DNA of 64,000 nucleotides, from the NCBI GenBank assembly GCA_030762175.1, contig JAUJEO010000019.1:502001-566000 (forward strand), written 5' to 3'. Position 1 is the stretch's first letter. Each line of letters opens with the position of its first letter. Position numbers and translations under genes: made by a program. Shown here piece by piece: positions 25,440-36,016 of this stretch. The notes under the pieces were generated by a model. It searched no databases and was not told the DNA's origin. It saw only the letters and a program-made list of their open reading frames with translations. Origin of the DNA: Metallyticus violacea. Its lineage: Eukaryota > Arthropoda > Insecta > Mantodea > Metallyticidae.

Positions 25440-26140
25440 CAAAATTTCCTTTTTGGAAATGCACCAAAGAGAGGGAGTTTATTCATTGTATTGTTACTGA
25501 TGATGAAAGCTGGGTGCATCTTTTAACACCCTAGACAAAATGACAAAACATGGTTTGGAAGATGCTTAATGAAAATGTTTGCAAAAAATCTGGGGTCCAC
25601 ATTCCTTTTGCAGGTAATGGTATTCTGGAACTGTATGGGAATTTTGTTGGTGAACTATGTGCCTTACAGAAACAGAACCACAATGAATGCCAAGAGGTGC
25701 TTTTAAGGTCTTGTTGCATTTTCAACCTGCAACCAAATGCAAACATCCTGGACTTTTTGACTCTCAAAAAGTTTTGTTTTGTTCCTGTATGTTCACTCAC
25801 ATTTATCTCAAAAGACTCAAGATTTGCTCAGAAAGTTCAAATGGGAAATTTTATTGCCATTTATTCACCAGATCTTCCACCTTTACCTCCAACTCCAGGA
25901 GGACCTGGGCAGTCAGTGATTTAAAGGGATGATGAAGTGTATCCAAGTGAACAAGTGACTGCACAAGTTTGGCAAAGATTACGTGTTAGAAAAATCATAT
26001 ATTGAAATATTTGGACAAAGAAGGCAAATGCAATAGTAAAACATGTATTTAAGATTAAAAATAAAAAATTTTAAAGAAAAAAATATTACATTTAGTATTT
26101 TTTTCAAAATAGAAAAATTTACTTTTTGGGTGACCCTCAT
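25440..26140 (+). pseudogene. Mariner-like transposase remnant
   Basis: The + strand gives IVTDDESWVHLLTP at about 25485-25530, the first catalytic block of mariner transposases (TGDE.WVH..TP) with G changed to D. Frames then break repeatedly, and a DYVLEKSYIEI-like piece near 25978-26010 resembles the C-terminal GDYVEK. A possible terminal repeat (GGGTGACCCTCATAT) lies at about 26128-26142. The second and third catalytic blocks are not readable. Confidence 0.55.
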
Positions 26141-26879
26141 ATATTTTTATAAAAAATTATATAATTATATTACATTGAAACAACGAAAATGTTATGTAGG
26201 TTTATTTTCCATGCAAATAAGTTAAACACACTTGAGATGTGTTCACTGCAATATAGTCTAATACAGCTATTCTGAAGAAAAAAAATTTAGAAGCAATTTA
26301 ATAAACCTGGCCAATGTTTGATATATAAAACATGCAAAGTGAGCTTAGCTATGCAAGGCATGCAAAACTAAAATTACCCTCTCTCTTAAAAAGGTTTGTC
26401 ACATGTTTTCATTTGAGGATTAATATAATGAGAAATCATTACATATAATCATTCCGAAGTAACCTTTAAAACATTGGCTTATAACCTTTAGAAAGCTGAA
26501 AATGTAATATCATTTTGGAAGATGAAATCAGATAAACCTTGAGGTTTTTTTTGATGTTTTCATAATTTTTAGCAATTGGTAATTTTAATTTATCTATTTT
26601 GTAAAAAATACCCAATTTAATATAAAAATTATTTATGAGAAATTCACTCAAATTTCACTAGTTTTGTTCCACTTACTTGGACATGTTTTGAAGGCTGTTG
26701 CCTTCATCATCATCACAATTCCACTGTAAGCCTCCCAGGTTGGCATTAAGGTGTTGCTTTGTGGATTTTATGAACTTTGTAATGAGATTACCATTCTTTT
26801 GAAGATCAAAATTAACTATATTTTACTTTAATAAAATTGTTAATTGGAACATCACACAGGATCATATATTGAGATCAAT

Positions 26880-27089
26880 GCATGATCTGAATATAATTTT
26901 TCCTTGTTTTTGTTTATGAATGTACTTTCCCACATTGATAATTCCTGAATTTTTAAAGAGATTTTAAGAGTTTATATTCATTTTGAAATTTGTGATTTTC
27001 CTTGTGTTTATATTTTACATTTCTCATATGTTCCTTAAACTGTAGTGTAATATTCCTTTTTGTTTTACCTATATATTTCATTTTGCAAA
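26880..27089 (-). pseudogene. PLE GIY-YIG endonuclease fragment, left arm
   Basis: Minus-strand translation from the centre outward gives KMKYIGKTKRNITLQFKEHM, then a shifted frame with LKIQELSMWESTFINKNK. These match, position for position, the VYIGKTKRNIKTRAKEH and GKTELTVWENIYIWKNK segments of the intact PLE copy at 60.5 kb. The catalytic Y and R of the GIY-YIG fold are represented. No RT domain remains. Stops and shifts make it dead. Confidence 0.75.
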
Positions 27090-27093
27090 GACT

Positions 27094-27310
27094 GTATTAT
27101 GAAATGCATAGGTAAAACAAAAAGGAACATTACACTACGGTTTAAGGAACATTTGAGAAGTGTAAAATATAAACACCAGAAAAATCAGCAGTAGCATACC
27201 ATTTATAGCAAAAAAACCACAAATTCCAAATTGATTCTTAAAAGCTCTTCCAAAACCCAAAGAATTACCAGTGTGTGAAAATATATTCATAAACAAAAAC
27301 AAGCAAAATT
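27094..27310 (+). pseudogene. PLE GIY-YIG endonuclease fragment, right arm
   Basis: The + strand mirror of the left-arm fragment: CIGKTKRNITLRFKEHLRSV followed by a stop, then decayed sequence aligning with the left arm up to about 27310, where a separate foldback interrupts it. Confidence 0.75.
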
Positions 27311-27312
27311 CA

Positions 27313-27444
27313 AATTGAATCTGTCGTCTTAACACTCTTCATGCTTCACTAACCTTAAAAATATACGGATATATCTTTGAAACCGGTTCCGTATATTTTT
27401 AAGGTTAGTGAAGCATGAAGAGTGTTAAGACAACAGATTCAATT
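27313..27444. mobile_element. Short PLE-terminal foldback nested in the older PLE
   Basis: The arms 27313-27369 and 27388-27444 (57 bp each) are inverted copies around an 18 bp spacer containing GAAACCGGT. The sequence relates to the 20.1 kb foldback (TCTGTCGTCT.AACAC, GAAACCGGTTCC). It interrupts sequence that is continuous in the left PLE arm, so it inserted later. GCTTCACTGTGT follows at 27452-27463. The CUGANGA half of a hammerhead is missing. Confidence 0.75.
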
Positions 27445-27625
27445 CACATGAGCTTCACTGTGTTAGATCCATATGAAAACTTTTTTTAAAGATTTACAAT
27501 TTTTAAAAAATTTTAAAAGCAAAATTTAGTTAATTTTGATCTTCCAAACAACTGTAACCTCATCCTAAAGTTCATATAATCTGCAGAGCAGCATCTTAAT
27601 GCCAAGCTGGGAAACTGACAATGGA

Positions 27626-27669
27626 ACTTGCTGATGATGAAGGCAACAGCCTTCGAAACATGTCCAAGT
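27626..27669 (+). ncRNA. Hammerhead ribozyme motif, PLE 3' region
   Basis: Stem I pairs ACTTG (27626-27630) with CAAGT (27665-27669). The CTGATGA box is 27631-27637, then an extra T. Stem II is GAAGGC/GCCTTC with an AACA loop (27639-27654), followed by GAAA (27655-27658). Stem III lies within the palindrome ACATGT (27658-27663), with cleavage expected after C27664 (GTC). All core bases are present. The other arm (26675-26715) is broken: GAAA there reads AAAA, a CpG-to-TpG type loss. Known family: type I hammerheads of PLEs. Confidence 0.8.
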
Positions 27670-27730
27670 AAGTGGAACAAAACTAGTGAAATTTGGGTGA
27701 ATTAGTCATAAATTATTTGTTATATTATAC

Positions 27731-28925
27731 TATATTTCACTGTGAAAATTTCCCTATTTAAATATGTAATATATAATTGTTCGTCTTTTTTGTGACATTG
27801 CTATTTAGCATGTATAATATTTATTTAATTGATAAAAATATAAGTTACAGATATCAGAAATGCACTATATGCAAAAAAAATTCATGTTGGCTTCCCGGTT
27901 TCACCATATCTTAGCACTAAAAGTTATTGCTGACATTTTGCTCATCCTATGTTGTACTTCCTCGGAGCTTATTCAGTAAAAACTTTTATTGCTAAGAACA
28001 GTGAAACCTGGAAACTGAGACAAATTATATTGTAACTTTATGTTTTTAATACAAAATTAATAATACATCTTTATAAAACAAGCTTAGGATTTTGATTACT
28101 ACATTTTAGATTTATCTGTTTTATTTTATCATGAAACACAAAAATTGGAAGGCATATGTACTTCATTCCCAACATATGTAAAAAGCTTGCTTAAGGAAGC
28201 TCTGGAAGGTTTTCATACAGTTTTTGTATAAGCAGACCCAGGCCTACCAATTGTTGGGATCAATGTAGAACTTATGAATATTTGAGAAGCATTATGTTTC
28301 AGTTTGCGAACATGTTAATTACAACAAGCCAGAATATGTGCACATTATAGATACTGTGACCCTTTCTTAGTCTGGCTTTAGTCAACATCCAGTGAATCCA
28401 TACAACGCTAAGTCATAAAAGGATCATGTTACTACACAATTATATAAGCAGCCTGGTTTAGTCACCTGCACAGTTACATCACAGACATCAGTTTCTCTTT
28501 TCATGGTGTAGGAAATGGAATGGCAGTGCAAAGCCTGTTTATGTTGATTTGCTGATGTTCATCTAAATGGGAAACAATCTAGCATTGGATACAATGTGCA
28601 TTCGTTCCCAGTCAGGTTTTTTAGCATGTGGTCAAGGTATGTTGCATTTTTTCCTCTCCTTGGAATGTGTACAGCAAATGGAAGAAAGCGTATTTCACAA
28701 TTCAGTCATCAGTTTTTGACTAGTGTCTGATATTTGTGGGTTGGAAATTATAACTGTATAGATGAATCTTTGATGTATATTGGTTTTATGACTGCTGCTT
28801 TATCTAGCATAGGTCTGTAAAAAGAATATGACCTCTTTTTGTTTTAAATTATGTAGTTTTTTTTTTTCTTCCCTCTCTTCCATAATCTTGTGGAATATGC
28901 TGGTGGAAGACTGGAGCAATTGCCC
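27731..28925. other. No gene recognised; CpG-poor intronic or intergenic DNA
   Basis: No long frame and no repeat I can identify. Confidence 0.4.
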
Positions 28926-28929
28926 CCTT

Positions 28930-29170
28930 TTTTAATGCTCAGGTGGTGGACACTGATGATACATGAGATGAAGTGATAAATTGCATAAGGAATTTGGGAA
29001 GAAAGTGTTGCGGGCTTAAGTTTAGGTTACCTCTCTCTCATTTGTCAATGTTGATGGCTGAGGAAAACTTGCAAAAATTCGTGTATAAGGGACAGCCCAG
29101 CCCTGGCAGATTTGAACCTTAAACCTCTGTTTATGAATCCATGCCTTAGCAATCTCAGCTTCCCATGTTA
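28930..29170 (-). mobile_element. SINE family B, old copy
   Basis: Family B landmarks in order (GGTGGACACTGATGATACAT, GATGAAGTGAT, CTTAAGTTTAGG, GGCTGAGGAAAA, then a decayed tRNA-like head with CTGGCAGATTTGAACC). CpGs of the head have become TpG/CpA. Confidence 0.75.
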
Positions 29171-29499
29171 GTTGGGGAATTCCACATAGATGATGATAGT
29201 ATGAAGGATCAAATTTAAAACATGATTGCTATTGAAAACTTTATGCTCTACAAAGCAATTCATTTTTTGATAAATTTATCATCAGTTTATCTGGGAGAGT
29301 ATATGGAGAGATTTGTTAAATCTGAAGCTTGAGAGCTCCAAAGAACAAAGTTCTGCTGACTGTTGCAACCACAAGGACACATGGATGAATCAAATAACAC
29401 TGCAGGCAGTTAAAGCTTTAATGAATTTGTAATTTCTTGGATCAAGTAACTCCCCGCTTGTCTTAACAAGACTGAGTGGAACTCATTATAGTCTATTAC

Positions 29500-29590
29500 T
29501 TTAAAGAACAATTTCCTACCTGTACCAGGAGTTGAACTCAGTAAACCTGGGATTAGCAGGCAGACTTATTACTAAACCAAAGATAGAAGA
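29500..29590 (-). mobile_element. tRNA-derived SINE head, family D
   Basis: On the minus strand GGTTTAGTAATAAGTCTGCC and GAGTTCAACTCCTGG have the A-box/B-box spacing and anticodon-arm pairing of a tRNA. Only one copy noticed; the body upstream (29430-29500) is not shared with A-C. Confidence 0.45.
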
Positions 29591-29790
29591 ATTATACAAT
29601 GGAACTTTACAAATGCATCTCCTTCCTCATTGACTTCAGTTCTTGCTGTCATATGATGTGATCTTTCAGAGTAACATAACAAACAGTGCAACAAGTTTTA
29701 AAATGTAGAGTTGTGTTATGGCTAAGAAAGGTCAAAAAGAATTTGTAGACCATTATTCAAACAAATGCATTCCTTACCTTTGCCTTCAAA

Positions 29791-30073
29791 CCTGGCAGTG
29801 AAGTGGTAACTATACATATCTCATAGATCCAAGATCACAGGTTCAATCCCTGCCAGGGTCCATGGATGTTTTTGATCTTAAAAATCCTAAATTTGACTGC
29901 CTTTGGAAGGGAAGTAAAGCTGAGGCTTCCGTCATAGATTTACAGCACAAGCCTGAAAGAAGAGACCTCTGAGCAAAATTTATTAGCTGTTTCATGCCCT
30001 GAATTGAATAGAATGCTGATGACCTGATGTTAAAGAGTTAAAGAACATCAGTAAATAAATCAAATAAATAAAA
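29791..30073 (+). mobile_element. SINE family A
   Basis: It starts CCTGGCAGTGAAGTGGTAAC, has the B-box AGGTTCAATCC and the family A body, and ends in an AAATAAATCAAATAAATAAA tail. CpGs are lost, so it is an older copy than the one at 46404. Confidence 0.82.
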
Positions 30074-30125
30074 TTATCTTTAATATTGTACTTATGAAGC
30101 TGTTGACAATGGAGTAGTAATATAT

Positions 30126-30386
30126 CCTAAACTTAGGTATTCATTTTGTTACACTAAACTCCATTTACTTACATAAAAGTAAGTAAAGTAAGTCTGCATT
30201 TTGGAAGAATCTTTCCCATCATCAGTTATTCACTGAACCGCCATTACTGGAAATGATGGCTCAAATCATTTCGAGTAACAGCGGTTCAGTCAACAACTGA
30301 TGATGGGAGAGATTCTCCCGAAACGCATCTTACTTTTATATAAGTAAATGGAGTTTAGTATAACAAAATGAATACCTAAGTTTAGG
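30126..30386. mobile_element. PLE-type foldback with hammerhead block
   Basis: The arms 30126-30240 and 30282-30386 are inverted copies (outer ends CCTAAACTTAGGTATTC and its complement) around about 41 bp. The inner part of each arm holds a CTGATGATGGGA..hammerhead core. No protein-coding remnant is visible. Same structural class as the 20.2 and 35.6 kb loci, but unrelated arm sequence, so a different family. Confidence 0.75.
30293..30333 (+). ncRNA. Degraded hammerhead motif
   Basis: The CTGATGA box (30297-30303) is followed by an extra T, stem II GGGAGA/TCTCCC (30305-30319) and GAAAC (30320-30324). The stem III palindrome expected as ACGCGT reads ACGCAT (30323-30328), which fits a CpG loss. 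Stem I pairing with TTAC (30330-30333) is poor. Probably inactive now. Confidence 0.6.
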
Positions 30387-31830
30387 ATAAAATTATCTTT
30401 GCATTCCTGTATATTTGCGAAATGCTGTTAATATGTGAAAAAGAATTTAAATAGTTATCACACAAACTCTCAAGCACATCATTACAATACCTGCAACAAA
30501 ACAAAGTTATCTATTTAACCTATAACATAACATTATGTGAAGGAAGCTTTAATTATATAGGTATCACGTTATAAAACAATTTGCTAATTTCATTTAAACA
30601 TACCGTTTCCTTCAAGTTGGTCAAAAGTAATTTATGCAAGTTTATGCATAAGCATTTTTATAATGTGTAGTAGTTTGTAAAAGGCTGTTAATGAGATATT
30701 TCAAGTCGGTATTATATAAAATCATTTGATTTTCATACAGTACAATTATTCTATATAGTTATGTACGATTAATGTATTCCATATCAAATGTAAAAAATGT
30801 CTTAGTGGATGAACAAATAAATTTAAATTGAAAGAGTTAGTACTTTCTTTGTTAATGGCATATCCACACTCTAAATTTGCCTTGCCTTCATTTCTTGTTA
30901 AAGCTATAGTTTTATAATTTAATTAAAGTATAGCATGTCATTTTATAAGGGGGTGAATGAATTTTGAATAAATTGGAGCTATGAAGTACATTCTGAAGGC
31001 ATATATCTAATGGTAGACATACATTGTGCAATGCATGAATTGATTGTATTATCTATAATATTGCAACAGTGAGGATTCTTTTAAATTTACAAACATTTAT
31101 TTTCTAAAAGTAATAGGTAAATAGTGTACACAATCCCTTTAGCAAGAGCTGTTTCATATTCATAAGCAAGGAAAAAAGTTACATTTATATTATACCAGTA
31201 CACAGAATTTATAAAACTTTATTTCTAGTACTTTCTTTAATCTGCTAAAATGGCATGTTGACACACGAGATAGAGATTTATTTATAATTCTATTGCTTAT
31301 TTTATTTTAACTCTGTACAAAAAAATAGAATGTATCAAGTAGAAAGGAAGTTCTGTATTCTTCCTATCATTTCACTAGCATTCAGATCCTGTTTGGAAGT
31401 CATGTGGTTTCCTGTTTTGATGACCTTCAACTTATAAAGCTTTTCTGCACTTATTTCCTAAAACTATGAGGAAGTGTTGGTGTAAATTAATCCTAGTCCA
31501 AAAGCAGTTTCAATCCAGCAATGGGAAGATATTGGTACATCTCATGCTGGGGCTTACCTAGGCCAAAATGTAAGCCTAAATTTGCCAGTGAATTTCAAGA
31601 AGATATTTATTAGTATTTAAAACTTTTTGCTATTATTCTGAGAGTTAATCCTAAAGAGCTAATATTTAAAGGAGGAGAGGAAATTATTATTGTCATTTCA
31701 GCACTGTGTTAGACATAATTGCATTATTTTCTGGAGTTTCAGAACAATGGGGAAAGTGTCTTACCAGCTTTAACATTTTGATTTAAAGCTTAACTGGTGA
31801 CTAACATTTGCTATGAAAATTTGAGTTACT
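30387..31830. other. No gene recognised
   Basis: AT-rich, CpG-poor; nothing identifiable. Confidence 0.4.
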
Positions 31831-31831
31831 T

Positions 31832-32114
31832 TTTTTATTATTTATTTATGGAAGCTCTTTAACATCTTGGTTCATCACGTACCAGTCAAATCAGGGCATC
31901 AAAGAGCCGACAACAGGGGCCTCTTTTTTTCAGGCTGAGGTTCTTTATTGTGCCGTAAATATACAACACGGGACCCGCAGTTTTCCTTCTGTTCTGAAGG
32001 AAGTCATACTTATATTTTTTACGCCCGAAAAAATCATTCGTTCCTGGTGGGGATCGAACCCGTGATCTTGGTTTAGAAGGCAAGTATGATTACCACTACA
32101 CCACTAGGACCGAC
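31832..32114 (-). mobile_element. SINE family A, inverted
   Basis: Read on the minus strand from 32114: GTCGGTCCTAGTGGTGTAGT, a tRNA-like head with CGGGTTCGATCC, then the family A body and a tail ending near 31832. The centre has small insertions and deletions. Confidence 0.85.
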
Positions 32115-33011
32115 ATTGGGTTAATTGATAGTGTTTTCAATAATAGATAGAAGTTCCTTATTTCCTTTATTCAATTTTATATTCAATGGGAACTGGAGGA
32201 TATTTAAAATAATATACCCCTAAGTTCTGACTAAACTATTTTGGGTTCATTTTCTAGAAAATTCAGAAGTTTTCATGATGCTCTGCCTGATGGCTTGTTT
32301 CCTACCAATTTTACTTTTTTTGGCAGGAAATAAACAAATATTGTTGCTCAGGAGCTAGTGTACTAGTCTCCAAGGAACCATAAATAAATCATTCCATTTG
32401 ACTCTCTCTTATCTCAAAGAATTCGTAGTTGCAAGGGATTTGAAAAGATAATTAGCAGAACTAGCACAAGGATATGTGGAAATAGACCTATCTTATATAA
32501 AACCTAAAGAATTCCCATTTATGCTATTTCTCATCATATTTATATTAGATTTATTAATGTATGAACATTTGTTTCATGTGGATAATTGTAATACATAAAA
32601 GGGTTTGTAAGGATTTTGTTAAAATAATTAGTTTGTGTAATAGTTAAAATGAGAATGCAGCAAATAGACTTTTACAACATTCCCAGAGCTTTGAGTATCA
32701 GCGGTGTTACTAAAATTATGATTGTATAACATTTAAATCTAATTGGTAGCATGGATGGGGATGTTAGCAAGAAATCTAAGCAAAACTTACTAGAATTTCA
32801 CAATAGAAGGAAATCAATTATCAGTCATTTTTTCACATGTTTTTGAGAGCATTATGTATAATTAACTTAAGGTAGACTAGCAGCTATGTGAAAAATATAT
32901 TTTGCAGCCTAACACTATGTATCAATTTTAGACCAGCTTAGGCCAACATAGCTATTTAAATGTAGGAAAATTACATGATTTGCTTTCTGCTAAAATGTAT
33001 GATTTATACAG
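32115..33011 (+). other. Upstream intron of the ankyrin gene
   Basis: No repeat recognised. It ends TTTATACAG, a good 3' splice site for the exon at 33012. Confidence 0.45.
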
Positions 33012-33253
33012 GTGGGTCTGCAAGGCACCATGTGGCAGTGTGGCCACTAGGACGGAAATCCTATCACTGTCACATCATGGGAGGAGCATTGAGTAACTTC
33101 TTCCAGTCTGGAAGTGCACTGTTGTCTGCAGGCAATCACAGAGGTGTGTCTGAACAAACACGTTACAAGGTACGCACCATATTTGATGCATTGCGAGCCA
33201 ATCCCAGAGTCACAGTGCAGAGACTAGAAGGCCTGCTGTCACAGATACCCAAG
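33012..33253 (+). CDS. Ankyrin-repeat gene, exon a
   Basis: An internal exon of 242 bp bounded by TTTATACAG and GTAAAT. It enters in phase 1 (the first two bases finish a codon) and leaves in phase 0. It encodes 80 residues beginning GSARHHVAVWPLGRKSYHCH and ending LEGLLSQIPK. Its codons look coding, and CpGs kept here contrast with the depleted flanks, as expected of selected sequence. The segment has no domain I recognise; it contains a conserved-looking histidine-rich start and an amphipathic helix-like end (RTIFDALRANPRVTVQRLEGLL). It precedes the ankyrin repeats of the next exon and joins it in matching phase. I cannot name the orthologue. Confidence 0.72.
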
Positions 33254-34295
33254 GTAAATAATGATGGTAGTGCATGTCCTGCAGCAAGATAAAGTTCATG
33301 TTTATCAGCTAGCCAACAATGCATAGTATATGTTTCAGGTGTTTAAATTTCTTTTCAAACACAGTCTTAGAATCAAAGGTGGCAAAAGTGATCAGTTAGT
33401 ATTCTTGAAATTAATTTGGCAGATTCTTGAATCAAATTCCACTTGTGCACAGCAAAAGCCTTCACTTCTGCTAAATCTTCTGAACTACTTATGTGGAGTT
33501 ACAAAAACCCAAACATTAAGGTTTAGTATCATTCATTAACATTAATGAATTCTGCAATAAGGTACTGTCCAGAGAAATGAATCTGAGGGGAATGAAATAT
33601 TAAAGGTGTTAGCATCTTCGTAGAAGATGGCAGTTATAAATAAAAGAAAAATTAATCTGAATTGGGATTTAGTTTCTTAAGATCAATAAAAAAAATAAGG
33701 GAGTATTATGAATATTAATTATTGTAATTTTTAGGTTTTTCCATAACAGTGCTAAAAGCATATGTGCTAATCCAAATGCACCATCTTTCATGCTTGATGC
33801 AAGATGACTTGCATGAAGTTAAAATATAACGTTATTAAAGTATGTGAATGTTCATTTTCACAATGCTTATATCACAATACTTATACTACTGCTCAATTTC
33901 AATATCCCACTTATATACATGAAAATGCCATATAAAGCAGTTGAAATTCATTATTTGCAGATGATTAAGTTTTATTACTAAATAAATATATAACTTTAAA
34001 ATGTCATTCTACACTTTGTTACCTTTATAAAAAAGTTATGTTTTTGCATTAGAGAAACAAACTATAGAAACGTGGAACTGTATGTTTCATTGGCTGGATC
34101 AAATGCACACAAGTCATGTAGCTGAAGCTTCAGTCAGTGCTGTTCACACGGCACTACTATTAACTACAGAGGTTGCATCTAAGTCCTATTACTAGATAAA
34201 TCTACTGTATCCAATTCAGTATGTTGGTGATATTTAAAGTGATGCATGATTTCAAATGTAGAAATATCACTTGAATAATGTGCTGCAATTACAAC
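33254..34295 (+). other. Intron; no repeat recognised
   Basis: The first kilobase of the 5 kb intron between exons a and b. Nothing identifiable. Confidence 0.4.
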
Positions 34296-34299
34296 ATTG

Positions 34300-35190
34300 A
34301 GAAAGGGTGATTTGTTGATTTGTCAGATTTCTAAAGCAACAATCTATTGGGGGAATGCAATACACCCTTGCCTACCACACAATATTGGTAGCAACCAGTA
34401 TTTACCAAAACCATGAAAACATTGCAAAACCACAAAAAGTGATGAAAATAAATTTAAATTACCAGGAAAAGGAATTTATTTAAAACTAAGAGCAGAACTA
34501 GTAGCAATGAATAAGAGGACTGTAACTGTTGCAACAGTAAAAACAAGTCTTTCAGATGCTGATCTGAAGGGACCTAGGACAATAAGAACACCATTGCTAA
34601 AACCTATTAACATATGGAAGTGATTCCAGTGTACTAGACATTATCAGTTGCTAACTGGTCTAAAATTGTTTTCGCAGATAATCGAAATATAAGCACTTTG
34701 GTAGCAGAGAAGGATGCAGTCTGCCACTAAATGGCAGGTCTTTCTCCAGTGTGTTGTGCTAACTGTTAAACATAATGAGGGATCTAATATGGTTTACAGA
34801 TTTTTCCTGGGAATAAAATTGGAGAGAAAGAGAGAAAAGTAAAAATTGAGGGGGAAATGAATCAGAAGCATTGCTATAAAATTTTTCAGTATTTTGAAAA
34901 TACTATCTGAATTGCATCTAATAAGGAAAGGCTCAGATTTTAGCAAGATAACAGTTCTAAACATCGATCTGAATAGTGCATGAGGTACATTACATCTAAA
35001 GAAAATTAGAAGACTCTGAAAGATATGGCTTGGCTGTCCCAAAAAAAAAAACAGACTGCAATTCCATAGAATTGTTATGGGATAAAGGCATAAAGACATC
35101 CAGTTTGGTAAGTTATCCAACAAGTATGGAAGGGTATAGAATCAGAATACTTCCAAGGAGCTATAAACCAAACAACTAGAGCTAGGCAGT
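34300..35190 (+). pseudogene. Tc1-like transposase pseudogene
   Basis: Broken + strand frames give, in order, KRTVTVATVKTSLSDADLKG (N-terminal DNA-binding part, about 34510-34570), LTVKHNEGSNMVYRFF near 34760 (Tc1 TVKHGGGSVMVWGCF block), F.QDNSSKHRSE near 34935 (second aspartate region), and a faint NLWDE-like end near 35075. This is the Tc1 order. Many stops make it dead. It lies in the intron between exons a and b. Confidence 0.68.
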
Positions 35191-35280
35191 ATTAAAGCCA
35201 AAGTGAATACTCTGATACAAGAAACTTTAATTTTGTTGAACATAGTCTTTCACGATCATTGTCTATTATGTAAACTGAGT

Positions 35281-35980
35281 GTTCTGGGCTGTAAGGGCAT
35301 GGTCCAGTGGGATTCTTCTCCATCTTCCAGACATTTCATGCACAACTGCAGTGGACATGAGTATGGTTTGCTCAATGTAATCTTCTTGGAGACCTGCAAT
35401 GACTGATCATTGCAGTGGTGTATATATAGTAGGGGTGCCTGTGGAACTGAGCTCTGATTGGTTCAGTTGGCTAAGGGGGCTGGATTTAAGCTGGAACCCG
35501 TGGTGATTCCAACAGGGAGTTGGTTATTGATTGGTTCACGTGGTTTTTTTGTCTTAGTATTTTGTAAAGCTGGATACCATGCTGAATGCAATTTCAAAGC
35601 TTCTTTTTCCTGTTAAAGTTGTTTCTAAATTTACAAGCATATAAACAACTTTAACAGGAAAGAAGAAGCTTTGAAATTGCATTAAGTATGGTATTCAACT
35701 TTACAAAATGCTAAGACAAAGAAACCACCAATATCTAACTAACAGAAACACCCATTAGCTCCAGCTTAAATTCAACCTCCTTAGCTAAGTGAAACAACCA
35801 GAACTCAGTTATACAGGTACCCCACAATATATACTGTCACTATTTCCAGCAATGAAGCAATCGCTGCCTCTTCTCCAAGAAGATTACTTCAAGTACACTA
35901 CTGAAGATGTCCACCACAGTTGTGGACGAAATATTTGAGAAGAATCCCATTGGACCACAACCTTACATCGTGGAAGAATC
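35281..35980. mobile_element. PLE-type foldback, long arms, hammerhead-like core
   Basis: The arms 35281-35624 and 35643-35980 are diverged inverted copies around an 18 bp spacer. Near the outer part of the right arm (35901-35931) a hammerhead-like core reads CTGAAGA, extra T, stem II GTCCAC/GTGGAC, CGAAA. Its cleavage side is mutated (ATATTT), whereas the left arm keeps GAAATGTCTGG but has lost the CTGAAGA box. Neither arm has a complete ribozyme. No protein remnant seen. Confidence 0.7.
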
Positions 35981-36016
35981 AGTTTACATAATTTAATTTT
36001 GCTTTTTGTAATATAT

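Larger units (their letters stand above)
26620..27730. mobile_element. Old head-to-head pair of truncated Penelope-like elements
   Basis: Two inverted arms of about 450-500 bp meet near 27091. Each arm, read outward, has a GIY-YIG endonuclease fragment, then a noncoding 3' region with a hammerhead block, then a GTGAATT..CATAAATAATT-like end. The right arm is interrupted by another foldback (27313-27444). The arms are visibly diverged, so the arrangement is ancient. It repeats the organisation of the 60437-63040 palindrome, though the family is different. Confidence 0.8.

Noticed and set aside
25550..25924. 124-codon frame
   Set aside because: Overlaps the decayed mariner in shifted frames; the composition reflects the dead transposase.
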